Both the position numbers and the translations under genes were made by a program. From NCBI GenBank assembly GCA_039720395.1, contig CM077820.1, positions 16,639,161 through 16,703,160 on the forward strand: DNA of 64,000 nt, given 5' to 3'. Below the pieces are notes generated by a model. The model searched no databases. It was not told where the DNA came from and saw only the letters and a program-made list of their open reading frames with translations. Shown piece after piece: positions 23,055-33,410 of the stretch. The DNA is from Liquidambar formosana. Lineage: Eukaryota; Streptophyta; Magnoliopsida; Saxifragales; Altingiaceae. The first letter of the stretch is position 1. The number at the start of each line of letters is the position of its first letter.

Positions 23055-24287
23055 ATGAAGACGGTGCTATCTGTGAAGAGAAGCCGAACAGATTCAGGCA
23101 ATTCATTGTCTCACCGCTCGTCATCTGCCGATGCAATCGCAAGTAACGACGACCTCTTAACAGTGATCCTTCTTCGTTTACCCATCAAATCCCTCGTCAA
23201 ATTCAAATCCGTATCCAAACACTGGCTCTCTCTCATCTCCAATCCCCACTTTTTTCGCCGCCGAAACCCTTTAGGTCTTTTCTTCCACAGAGTCGAGCAC
23301 TTCGATTTTGTACCTCTCGACGATGGCAAATCTGGTCGCGTCGCCCCCTTTAGGTCTCTCACTTTCGTTAACGACCCGTCGCAAACTGAGATTCTACAGT
23401 CATGCAATGGCTTACTGTGTTGTCTCAGCGTTCAAGGGAATTGGCCTCCTCGGCACCATTATCATATCTTTAATCCTACAACCAAGCAATACACTACGAT
23501 TCCGGTTCACCGTAGTGGTTTCAAGACCGTATATGGTGTCAGTTTGGCTTTCGATCCTTCGAAATCGCCTCACTACAAAGTTGTCTGCGTTGGAAGTCGT
23601 GATTCGTCGTTTCCTTGTTACCAGTCTTTTCCTGGTTACCAGATCAATATCTACTCGTCCGAGACTGGTTCTTGGTGGGTCTCTGCCGATCCTTTCATGG
23701 AACATATTGATGTTAGTTATGATGTTAGATTCAAAGGTGGGGTTTTTTGGAACGGCGCTATTCATTGGATAAACACTCGGGCGATTTCGTTGTGCTTTGA
23801 TGTCGAACAAGAGCGTGCTCGAGAAATGCCGATGCCCCCGATTCCTGATAGGTTGGATGATGAATGGAGGGTTGGGTACTTTGGGGAGTCTCGATGCCAT
23901 TTGCATTTTGTTGGGATCTACAGTTCTTAGATTGGACAGTTTGATGTTTATGAGATGAGGAGAGACAACTCCGGATGGTTTGTAAAGTATTGTGTTAACC
24001 TTGACACGGTCAAGAATGCATTTCCAGAGGTCACTTGGAGCTATCCTAATCGACCACGCTTGCATTTCAATGAATTTGCTATACTTTGTCTTCTTCGGGG
24101 AGAAACTGATCAGGAAGAGTCATGTCTGGTGCTGCACATGCCTAGTATGGCCATACGTTACAATCTTAAGGATAAGAATTTCAAGAAACTTTGTGATTTG
24201 GCTCCTGCTCGTGTTAATGTTATGGTTTCTTCAGCATTCGGTTGGTCCTCTGCTTATCAATATTTTGAAAGCCTTTCTAATGTTTGA
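23055..24287 (+). pseudogene. F-box/FBA gene with one premature stop (410 codons otherwise open)
   Basis: From ATG 23055 the frame encodes a leader, an F-box domain at about residues 27-70 (NDDLLTVILLRLPIKSLVKF) and FBA-type repeats (FNPTTKQYTTIP, GVFWNGAIHW, GYFGESRCHLHF). It meets TAG at 23928-23930. The same frame then continues without shift to 24287 (YEMRRDNSGWFVKYCVN ... CDLAPARVNV), the same C-terminal pattern as its paralogues. A product stopping at residue 291 would keep the F-box but lose the last third of the FBA region. The family usually bridges SKP1 to ubiquitination substrates. The gene is intronless and sits beside the duplicated 3' flank. A truncated yet functional protein or a sequencing error are the alternatives to a young pseudogene. 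Confidence 0.85.
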
Positions 24288-24567
24288 GGCCTAATGATTA
24301 TACGAAAAATATATATAGTACATACAGAACCAAATTTGATAAGTGGAATTTCGGATAGAATCTCTTTACTATGTCAGATTTATCTCTTCCAAGTTTTGTG
24401 TTCAATAGTCTTTGCTGGGAATATGCTTAAATTGTTACCTTTTTTTTTTCCCCTAAATAATATGATGATGCGATAAATTTCTTCTTTGTATTGTTCTCCT
24501 AGGATTTGGTGGAAATATAGGCGTGCTTGCTAATAGGTCCAAGCATTGCCACAGGTAGGATCACTGG

Positions 24568-25485
24568 GATCATATCCTCAGAGGGTGTGATTATGCCAAG
24601 GAATTTTGGTCTGCCATTAGTCCTAATATACAGCGCCAACCTACTATTCCTCTTGGCTTGGAAAGTGGATTCTACAAAATGTGGTCTGTCCTAGTCAGGT
24701 GAGTGATGATGAAACCTTACCTTTCAAAGTCCTGTTTCCCTTCGCATGTTGGGCCCTTTGGAATAATAGAAATAAGTTTGTGTTTGAGCAAACTATGTTA
24801 ATGCCCGTGGATGACTGCGTGGCCATGAAAGCCAAAACCACTGAGTATTATCATGTCTCTGGGAAATTCAAAACCCCAAGTGGAACCAAACAGGTCATGG
24901 TCAAATGGGAATCGCCAACAGACCATTTCTTTAAGCTGAGCACTGATGGATCAGCTATTGGAAATCCGAGGAAGGCAAGTACGTGCTGGAGGTCTCTTAC
25001 GGGACTGCCATGGTAATTGGGTGAAAGGATTTACACAGAAACTCGGGGTTAATTCTAGCATTGAGCTAGAGATGTGGGGCCTTGCGGGACAGTCTTGAAC
25101 TAGCTGTTCAATGCAACATTAGCAATCTATGCATTGATATGGATGCTAGTGAAGCTGTGGAATTGCTTAAATCTGACATTTCTCAAGCTCACCCTTTGAG
25201 CTCGCTCATTTTTTATTGTAGGTGGCTAATGGGCAGATTTCAAGAGACCAGGATACACCATGTGTTCCGTGAAGCCAACAAATGTGTTGATGTTTTAGCC
25301 TTAAAGGGAATGCTTTTTGGTTATGAAAGTAATATTTTGGATAATCCCCCATGTTGGGTGGCTAAACAGCTTGATGTTGATGCTGATGCTAAGGGTGTCT
25401 CTTATACCCATACTGTATTGAACCCCTTGAGTTAATTGCTATAAATTTTCCTTTTAACCAAAAAAAAAGAAAAAAGAAAAAAAGA
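24568..25485 (+). mobile_element. 5'-truncated LINE carrying an RNase H-like domain
   Basis: Direct repeats TAGGATCACTGG lie at 24556-24567 and 25486-25497, and an A-rich tail is at 25459-25485. Coding remnants are the RNase H-like tail of plant L1-type LINEs: STDGSAIGNP (first Asp), an IELEMWGLRDSLELA block (Glu), CIDMDASEAVELL (Asp) and REANKCVDVLA (conserved Ala-Asp now Val-Asp). The two halves (24681-25016 and 25082-25435) are in different frames. The paralogous flanks at 1560-1600 and 11320-11370 are empty sites, which confirms the boundaries. Confidence 0.85.
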
Positions 25486-25497
25486 TAGGATCACTGG

Positions 25498-25964
25498 ATA
25501 CCTGGTTTAGCCAGTGCTTTGAATAATGTACTATTAGCTTCAATCTGTGCGATATTTCATTTCTTTCTTGATTCGAATTGGCATGCTGTGTAGATTCTTA
25601 AAATGGATTTTATTTTTATCAGTTCTCTGCTATGCAGTCATTGCTTGTTATATCGTAGGGGGAACTTAATTACTCTTGTTATATGCTAGGGTGAGGTGAT
25701 CTTTCTGTTCGTTGAGGCTTAATTTTATTTGCCATTTTATTTTATATGTCAAACTATTTTTTTTATCAGCAATTTTATATGTTAAACTACCCCTCGAATG
25801 GATCATGCATTTGGTCATATGTGTACTTTTGAGCGTATCTAGTACAATATTTATTCACATTTTACAGAAATATATGGCCCAATAAACTTAAATCAAAGTG
25901 CTTCTAATTTTTATTTATTTAAAGCATCTCCAACGGAGGTTGCAAATCTGGTTTTCACTAGATT

Positions 25965-26003
<39 letters not shown>
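25498..26003. repeat. Duplicated F-box 3' flank, then (GA)n microsatellite
   Basis: Positions 25500-25860 match 11365-11660 (ATTAGCTTCAATCTG, CTTAAAATGGA, CCCTCGAATGGATCATGCAT). A (GA)n run lies at about 25966-26003. No gene was seen. Confidence 0.7.
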
Positions 26004-26006
<3 letters not shown>

Positions 26007-26209
26007 GCAAATGTACTTTTATCAATAATAAAAGGGGAGGGGGTATTGATCTCTGATTTGTCTAAAGTAGCAAAATTTAAAAGAAAGATTAAATAATATT
26101 ATTATAATTATGCCTGTTACTTCCCTTGGAGAGCACATCTCAAAGTGAGGTGGCAAAATGCCACATGGGGTAGCAAATGACACTTTTGTTGGCTTGAAAA
26201 GATCCAAGG

Positions 26210-27549
26210 ATTGTGTTGTGCTGTTGGAATGGATATATCCTTCACCAAACTTTAGCACTCCGCCTACACTAGGTTGCATAAGAGCAATCCATGAAACTAA
26301 ACTAGCTTTGCTTGTTGTTTTGAAAAGATAATATTGTTGAGAGGATCATGGGTAAGATCACTGGTAGCTGCAAACAAAAATCTGCTTGGTACCTGGTCGT
26401 GACAATTCCAAGAAGGCAGGAAGAGTCTTTGGAGGTAATTAATTTCTTCCAAGTATGGTTTTCCCCAAGAGGCCAGACGACCAATAAGTGACCAGCCCAC
26501 ATATATGATTGCGGCCTGTCGAAAGGCATTTCCAAAAAGTAAGGTTTGTTTGAAGCAAAATTGTAGGGTGGATGTAGGTAATGGAGAATCATTGAGATTT
26601 AGCTCGACCTTTAGTTCGATCACGTATAGGATTCCAAGTGAGTTTTCCCCTTTGATTTCTCTTGAGGTTGGTTTCCTGTGTAGCCCAATTAAAGATCGAG
26701 TGGAAATTTCGACCAGTAAGGTTTGTTTGGTCCCATGTTTCTAATAGTAAGCTGCAATAGCTTCTCGCTTTGCCATATGAGAAGTGTCGAATTTGGAGTT
26801 GTCAAATAAAAGACTACAGGCTCCAATAAACTTAGGATTTTCTCTTCTCTATCAGTCCTTTCACAATCAAAATCTTGCTCAGGTCAAGGGAGTTTTCCAA
26901 TAGGAGATGTTTAGAGCCATGAAATACCATCAAAAGTCTCTATTCTGTTTGGTTTGTTATGCAGCCTTCGACAAGCGTTGGTGCATCATCTTATTACCAG
27001 GACTTATTCTTTGCCCATTTTTTGGTGTGAGGCACATTTTGATTTTATGAATCACATTTTAATTTATTGCAGTTTATGAATGCATGATGGGTTCAACCCA
27101 TTCGGTTGAGAGAGGTACCGGCTGTTTTCTCTCACTGTTGAAGTGTTTTTGCCCTCTTGATATCTAAAGGCTTGGAGAAAAATGGGTAAAGAATCTATAA
27201 AGAACAATTTTGTACGTGCTTTTTTCCCTGTCAGTTCATAAGAAAAGTAATAGCATAATTTCATTGGGAGAAAAACTTATATGTAACTTTTACACAATTG
27301 ATGTGGTGTTACAAGCCAATGTGAGTGGAGAAAAGTGAGATTGCCAGAATATTTTTTGGTCCCATAATCCCATTTTACTCCACTCCCATCGACCCGTGAC
27401 ATCACGTAGCCGTATCCCAATAAAATGGAAGACTCACTCACTGGAGGAGGGTTCTAAGAGGGTTATTCATTTACTTGTTTTTTCGATCTCCTCATTAGTT
27501 AAGGATTTATAAAGGGCTCCATCTAGTGTTTTAATGTCTTTTAAAATTA
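26210..27549. repeat. Segmental duplicate of 56980-58400
   Basis: The segment is collinear with 56980-58400: ACACTAGGTTG.ATAAGAG, GAGAGGATCATGGGTAAGAT, GCAATAGCTTCTCGCTTTGC, ACTACAGGCTC, AGAGCCAT.AAATACCATCA, and AAAGGGCTCC/AAAGGGTTCC near the right end. Each copy lies on the 3' side of a minus-strand F-box gene. I could not recognise a protein, and reading frames here are broken in both copies. Confidence 0.75.
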
Positions 27550-27837
27550 ACATGGTTGGAGCCAATGGGAGTCGTGCTGGTCTAAGGAGGACTGGGTTGT
27601 GTTAAGAGGCTTGTTTAGGAAGTTAGGTTTTTCGATTGTTAAAGAAAGATTAGACAGATCTAGAGAAGGAGTGGGAGGCAGAATTAAAAGAAGGAGACTA
27701 GGCAAAGGAGGTAGACGAGAGAGAGAAAGGGGTACTAGAGAAGATAGGGAGTTAAGGAAATTGCAATGGGAGGTCAATTAATTATGATGGGGTTAAATCT
27801 AGGAATATTGGGGGATGCAGTGGAGTTAAGAAATGAA

Positions 27838-28521
27838 GATTTTGAGCTAGAATGTCAGAGGTTTAGGTTCGATGAGGAAGAGAAGGGTGATAAAAAATGT
27901 GCTTCTTAAATCTCAACCGGATATTGTTATGATTCAAGAGTCTAAGCTTGAGGAGGTTGATAGTTTTCTTATTAGGAGTATTTGGGATGCCCACCACAAA
28001 GAATGGGCTTTTGTCCCTTTGGCTGGAGCTTCGGGAGGGATTAGCCTCATATGGGACTCGAGGGTTGTTAAAGGCACTAAGGTAGTTGAAGGGTCTTTTT
28101 CTATTTCTGTTAGGTTTAATCCCACTGTGGGGGTTGAGTGGTGGCTGTCTTGTGTGTATAGCCCGAATAGACCTAGATTAAGGAAAGATTTTTGGAAGGA
28201 GTTAGGGGGCTATTTGGGTTGTGTAGTCCTAGTTGGTGTTTGGGTGGGGATTTCAACGTCATTAGATTTATGAATGAAAAGTTGAATGGTTCTAGAAGAA
28301 CTAGGAGTATGAAAGACTTTGATTCCTTTATCCGTGAATGCAATTTGAGAGATCTTCCCCTTCATAATGCCTCTTTTACTTGGTCGAATCTTCAAGAGAG
28401 GGTTGTATGTAACCGCCTAGATAGATTCCTTTTCTTGACCAGTTGGGAGGAAATGTTCCCTAATGTGGTGCAAGAGACCTTGCCTAGATTGACATCAGAT
28501 CACAATCCAATTGTTTTAGAG
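27838..28521 (+). pseudogene. LINE ORF2: AP-type endonuclease domain (broken)
   Basis: The domain starts at ILS*NVRGLGS, where the conserved Trp is a TAG stop (27848-27850). It continues with DIVMIQESKLEE (catalytic Glu), a C-terminal LGGDFNVIR and the terminal SDHNPIVLE catalytic triplet. A frameshift near 28200-28230 separates the halves. A deletion follows, because the usual linker between SDH and the reverse transcriptase is short and scrambled. In intact elements this domain nicks target DNA to prime reverse transcription. Confidence 0.85.
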
Positions 28522-28799
28522 TCCAATCCCATTTTGTGGGGTCCTACTCCACAGTGTTGGAGGCAAAAGGCTAAGGTCAAATGGATTAAAGAGGGTGATA
28601 CAATACCAAGCTTTTTCACAGAGTTGCTAATGGGAGAAGGAAAAAAAACATGATTAAAAATATTGAAGGGATTTCTGGAGAGATGATTGAGGATCCTGAG
28701 GAAGTGGCCAAGGAGTTAGTGATTTTTTTACCTAGTTGCATTCTTCTTATAGGAGTTATAGGTGGAGGATTGAAGGCCTTGACTAGAGTCCTATAGAGG

Positions 28800-29900
28800 A
28801 GTCTAGTGCGATTTTATTGGAGAAACCTTTTTTGGAGGAGGAGATTAGAGTTGCTGTCTTTGATTTGAGTAGGGATAAGTCTCTTGGGCCTGATAGTTTT
28901 ACCATGGCGGTTTTTCAGGATTGTTGGGGAGTTATTAAAGGGGATTTGCTTGAGGTCTTTAGAGAGTTTTTTGAGAATGGGGTCATTAATAGCTGTACTA
29001 ATGCCTCGTTTATATGTCTTATCTCGAAGAAAGATAGATCTACTAGCATCAAGGATTTTAGGCTTATCAGCTTAGTCACGAGTCTTTATAAGATTGTCAC
29101 TAAGGTCTTATCGCATAGACTTAGGGAAGTTCTTAGTGAGACTATTACAGAAGCTCAAGGAGCTTTTGTTAAGGGAAGACAAATTCTTGATGCGGTTCTT
29201 ATTGCTAATGAAGTGGTTGAGGATTATAAGAAAAGGAAAAAAGAATAAGGCCTCATCTTTAAACTTGATTTTGAAAAGGCTTATGACCATGTTGATTGGA
29301 ACTTTCTTGATTATGTTCTTGAGAGAAAATGATTTGGTGAGAAATGGAGAGGTTGGATTAGAGTGTGTCTTAGGTCCATGACTTTTGCTGTGATGGTTAA
29401 TGGTAGACCTAGAGGATAGTTTAAGGCGTCTAGAGGCTTAAGGCAGGGGGATCCCCTTTCTCTTTTTTTATTCACTATCGTAGTGGATACCCTTAGTAGG
29501 ATGGTGAGTAAGGTTGTGGAGAAGGATATTATTTGTGGTTTTGAAGTGGGTAGGGATAAAGTCAAGATTTCTCATCTTCAATTTGCTGATGATACTATTT
29601 TATTTATTGATGCGGATGAAGAGAAAATAAGGAATTTGACTATTTTGGTGAGAGGTTTTGAGTTGCTTTCTGGCCTGAAGATTAATCTTTCCAAAAGTTC
29701 TCTAGGTGGGATCAATGTGGAGGCTCACAAGCTGGATAGGATAGCGGCTGGTATAGATTGTTCTATTAGTGAGTGGCCAATGAATTATCTAGGTATGCCT
29801 CTTGGAGGCAATCCTTTGTCTGTCAGCTTTTGGGACGGTGTAGTGGAGAAGATTGGAAAGAGATTGGTTGGAAAGAGATTTCTAGGGGGGTAGATTAACT
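28800..29900 (+). pseudogene. LINE ORF2: reverse transcriptase domain (broken)
   Basis: Motifs are in order: RDKSLGPDSFTMAVFQ, NASFICLISKKD, FRLISLVTSLYKI, AQGAFVKGRQI, IFKLDFEKAYD (first catalytic Asp), ASRGLRQGDPLS and HLQFADDTILF (catalytic Asp pair, about 29588-29593). In-frame stops include TAA at 29246, TGA near 29329, TAG near 29417 and TAG at 29891. It cannot make a working enzyme. Confidence 0.9.
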
Positions 29901-29932
29901 TCGGTTAGTGCTGTTCTCAACAGCATCCCGAC

Positions 29933-31225
29933 TTATTTTTTCTCCTTTTTTAAGATTCCTAAAAAAGTGGCCCTTAGGATTGAAAAGATGCAAAGAGATT
30001 TTTTGCGGGAAAGCAGTGGGGAAGGGAAAAAAGATCTTTGGGTGAATTGGGAGGTGGTGACTAGAGCTAAGAATAAAGTTGGGCTTGGTTTAAGTAACAT
30101 TATTCTTAGGAATGTTGCCCTTACTGGGAAGTGGCTGTGGAGGTTTCCCATTGAATTGGATTCTCTTTGGCATTCCTTCATCAAAAGCAAGTATGGTATT
30201 CAAAATAATGGGTGGGATTCTAACATTATGGAAAAGGAGAGTTTTCGTTGCCCTTGGAAATTTATCTCTTATGGTCTTCCCTATTTTTTGAACCACATCA
30301 AACTTCTTGTTCGCAATGGTGCCCGCATCCATTTTTGGGAGGATGTGTGGGTGGGTGAGAGACCTCTTTCTTCTTTGTTTCCTCGGTTATATAATCTTTC
30401 TCAAAAAAAGATGCTCTTATTATTGATATGGTTACTATGGAATCCAGTTCTTTGAATTGGAATTTCTTCCTGTCTCGCAATCTTAATGATAGAGAGGCGG
30501 AGGGAATGGTGGCTCTTTTGGCTACTATTTAAAATGTGTTGCTTGCCCCTTTGAGTTATGATAGAAGATTGTGGACTAGACACCCTTCTGGTTCTTTTTC
30601 TTCTAAATCTTGTTTTGATTCTTTGAGAGAGGTTGCCTCGATTCCAATTTTTGCTCCTGCCAGAATGATTTGGAAAGCTGCTGCGCCTTTAAAGGTTAAG
30701 ATCTTGGCTTGGTCGGCTGCTCATCAGAAAACCAACACTAATGATCAGGTTCAAAGGAAAAGATCGTATTCTTGTATTTCCTCTCAATGGTGTGCTCTTT
30801 GTAAGAAGGATGGAGAATCTGTGGATCACTTGTTTCTTCATTGTGATATTTCGATGATGCTGTGGTAGCGTTTGTTTGTCCTTGCTGGTTTGTTTTGGGT
30901 TAGGCCTAAGCACATTGCTGGCTTGCTTGAGATAAACTTAAGAGGTTTTGGTCGGTCCAAGAGGGCTAAAGTCCTTTGGAGTAGTGCTATGCTGGCTATC
31001 TTATGGGTGATTTGGATTGAGAGGAATGCTAGAATATTTAAGGATATTTAGGAGGGTATTGATGACTTATGGGATAGGGTGTGCTTTCTCACTTCTCTGT
31101 GGGCTTCGGTGGACAAATCTTTTGATGGTATCCCTTTATTATTGATTGTGAGAAATTGGGTGGAGATTTGTGCTTTGAATACTGTTAAGAATATAGTGGT
31201 TAGAAACCACTTTTACCCTCCTTGA
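29933..31225 (+). pseudogene. LINE ORF2: C-terminal zf-RVT region (broken)
   Basis: Remnants include ALRIEKMQRDFLRE, KVKILAWSAAHQKTNTND and the Cys/His cluster CALCKKDGESVDHLFLHC at about 30790-30845, the typical zinc-binding tail of plant L1 elements. Stops and shifts break it repeatedly. The 3' untranslated region and A-tail follow. Confidence 0.8.
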
Positions 31226-31427
31226 GCTTTGCCTTTTTTTTGGTGTTCTTTCCTGGCTTTTTTGTTGTTTGTTTGGCCTTTTGTTTTTTAGTTTATGCTT
31301 ATTTGTTTTGCCTCGCCTCTTTGGTTGGGGTTTTAGCTATGCTGGGTTTTGTTTTAGCTTCCCCTTTGTTGGACTTCTTTTCCAATGTGCATTATTCTTC
31401 TTGATTAATACAACTTGTTTCTTATCA

Positions 31428-31458
<31 letters not shown>

Positions 31459-31481
31459 GAACACACATGGTTGGAGCCAAT

Positions 31482-32126
31482 TCTCTTCTTATCTAATACA
31501 CACTTTCTTTCTCTCTCTTTTTTGGCTCTTTTTTTACTGATTAATTTTATAAATTTTCTTCCAATTAAATTAATTACTATAAACTAGAAAAAATAAAAAT
31601 AAAATAACACTTCAATGAAAATCTACTTCATAATTTGGGAAAGTTATGCAAGAATATTCGATTGAAATTCAACCACCACCTATGAACCAAGAATTAAGTC
31701 ACCTGAGTTAGCACTTAATTCACTTTAAATTAGATTATGAATAGGGGCTAATCAAGCAAGTTGCTGCAAGCTGAATTCCTTTGTATACAATATATCACAT
31801 TAACCTATTTGTTAATTATAAAGATGTAAAGCTTCATGAAACACCTTATTACAATTAGAATATTCTCTTTCTCTCTATTTTTTTTTTTTTTTAAATTTTT
31901 TTTGTTTGGTGGGGGGAGGGGGGGAGGGTGGAGAGGAGGAGAATGATTTAACACGATTTAGAATTTATTGTACAAAAAAGAAATGGTGCATCAACTTTAC
32001 ACCTCAGACATTACTAGAAATAATATATGGAGCATCAGCTTCAAAATTAAACATTATTATAGCAGACATGATCAAAATTTGAACTCATGAAAATATAATA
32101 GTGAGAAAGATGAAAACCATAACCCA

Positions 32127-32139
<13 letters not shown>
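31482..32139. repeat. F-box 3' flank shared with 58430-58800 and 62850-63010
   Basis: The repeated landmarks ATGGTGCATCAACTT, GCATCAGCTTCAAAATTAAA and GATCAAAATTTGA occur in the same order at all three places, each immediately 3' of a minus-strand F-box copy. No coding sequence was seen. Tracts of T and G lie near 31879-31930. Confidence 0.7.
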
Positions 32140-32169
<30 letters not shown>

Positions 32170-32942
32170 GGTGATCCCATCAGCACGTGCTAATATAAGT
32201 TACATCAGCACTATGCATTGGGGGTTGTACCTCTTGCATTGATTCAATGTACTTCACATCTCACTAATGCACAAGGTACAACTCCCAATGCAGGTTTTGA
32301 TATAAGATATATCAGCACGTGCTTACCTGATCATCATCCTATATATATATATATATATATCTGATAATTAGGTGAGCATATGTTGATATAACTTATATCA
32401 ACACCCACATTAAATGTTGTATTTTGTGTATTAATGGGTTATAAGGTACCTAGAGTACGACCCCTAATGTATGGTGCTAATATAACTTATATCAACACGT
32501 ATTCACCTAGTCATCATCCTATATATACCCACATTGGAGGTTATATCTCGTGCATTAGTGGGTTATACTGTTATAGGGTACACAGAGTACAACCCCCGAT
32601 GCATGATGCTAATATAACTTATATCAATACGTATATATAGGATGATAATCAAGTAAGCACGTATTGATATAACTTATATCAACACCCATATTGAGAGTTG
32701 TACTTTGTGCATTAGTAGGATATAAGATATATTGGACCAATGCAAAGGGTAGGGGTACAACCCTCAATGCATAGTGCTAATATAGCTTATCGTGCTTACC
32801 TAATCATCATTATATATATATCAATACTCGTAATAGGGGATGTATCTCACACATTAGTACAAGATACATTAAGCCAGTGTATAAAATATAATTCTCAATA
32901 CATGATACTGAAATAATTTAAATTAACGCATGTGCATTTGAG
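32140..32942. repeat. Array of five MITE copies separated by (TA)n
   Basis: Copies lie at about 32168-32340, 32361-32520, 32527-32634 (no ends), 32638-32810 and 32821-32942 (partial). Each full copy is nearly palindromic. It begins with GATGAT.A.GTAAGCACGTGCTGATATA or its inverse and has a centre with GGTTGTAC.T.GTGCATTAGT. Runs of TA separate them. A sixth copy is at 58800-58962. This is consistent with repeated insertion into, or tandem amplification within, a TA microsatellite. Confidence 0.8.
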
Positions 32943-32969
32943 GAGAGAATTGTATATATATATATATTA

Positions 32970-33355
32970 TTAAACGCAAGTGTGAGTCTCAATGAATTGA
33001 AAAGCTACAAAACTACCATGACGTACTTTATGATCACAAAGCTTCTTCAAAATATTGTCCGTAAAACTATAGCTTAAGGCCTTGTGAGGTGTACTCAGTT
33101 CTAAAACTGACTCTTGATCGTTTTCTTCTCGAACAAGACAAAGTATAGTAAAATCACGAGACATGTCGAGGTTTCTCCCTCCAATACCTCTGGATAAAGT
33201 TGTGAGTGCACAAAGATCAACTCGGTATATCACAAACCAGCTCAAGTAGTCTCTCTCCATCTTATACACAATAAATCGTAGAGCAGGAAAGCCAGTGATC
33301 AAGATAAGATGCAAATGGCCCCGAGACTCCCCAAAATACGTTCCTAACACTCTTC
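32970..33355 (-). pseudogene. Split F-box gene, piece 3 of 3 (C-terminus)
   Basis: Reading on the minus strand gives YFGESRGHLHL, VYKMERDYLSWFV, TILCLVREENDQESVLEL and KKLCDHKVRHGSFVAFQFIETHTCV, ending at a stop at 32970. This is the C-terminal FBA part seen at 59006-59400 and 63035-63430. Its upstream end abuts the PIF/Harbinger element; the last three bases (TTC, 33353-33355) are the target duplication. The rest of the gene is at 40313-40367 and 53909-54693. Confidence 0.9.
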
Positions 33356-33410
33356 GGCCATGTTTGTTTGGCCGGAATGGAATGGATGGAATGGAATCTC
33401 ATTCCATTTC
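33356..33410 (+). repeat. Left terminal inverted repeat of the Harbinger element
   Basis: It matches the inverse of 40258-40312, with mismatches in the GGAATGGAATGG subterminal tract. Such repeats are the presumed binding sites of the transposase complex. Confidence 0.85.

Larger units (their letters stand above)
27567..31464 (+). mobile_element. L1-type LINE, dead, 17-bp target duplication
   Basis: Perfect direct repeats ACATGGTTGGAGCCAAT lie at 27550-27566 and 31465-31481, and an A-rich tail is at about 31426-31460. The order endonuclease, reverse transcriptase, RNase-H-less zinc-binding tail is that of a plant L1-type ORF2. At 3.9 kb it lacks a recognisable ORF1, so it is 5' truncated or deleted. 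The duplicated segment near 58400-58430 has no element at the equivalent point and acts as an empty site. Confidence 0.93.

Noticed and set aside
23412..24065. Long minus-strand reading frame opposite the 23-kb F-box gene
   Set aside because: It is the antisense shadow of a well-supported plus-strand gene. Its peptide has no independent motif and the same effect appears opposite other F-box copies.
32140..32942. Satellite or centromeric array
   Set aside because: Units vary in length, some lack ends, TA runs separate them, and a dispersed copy exists at 58.8 kb. That fits MITEs better than a satellite.
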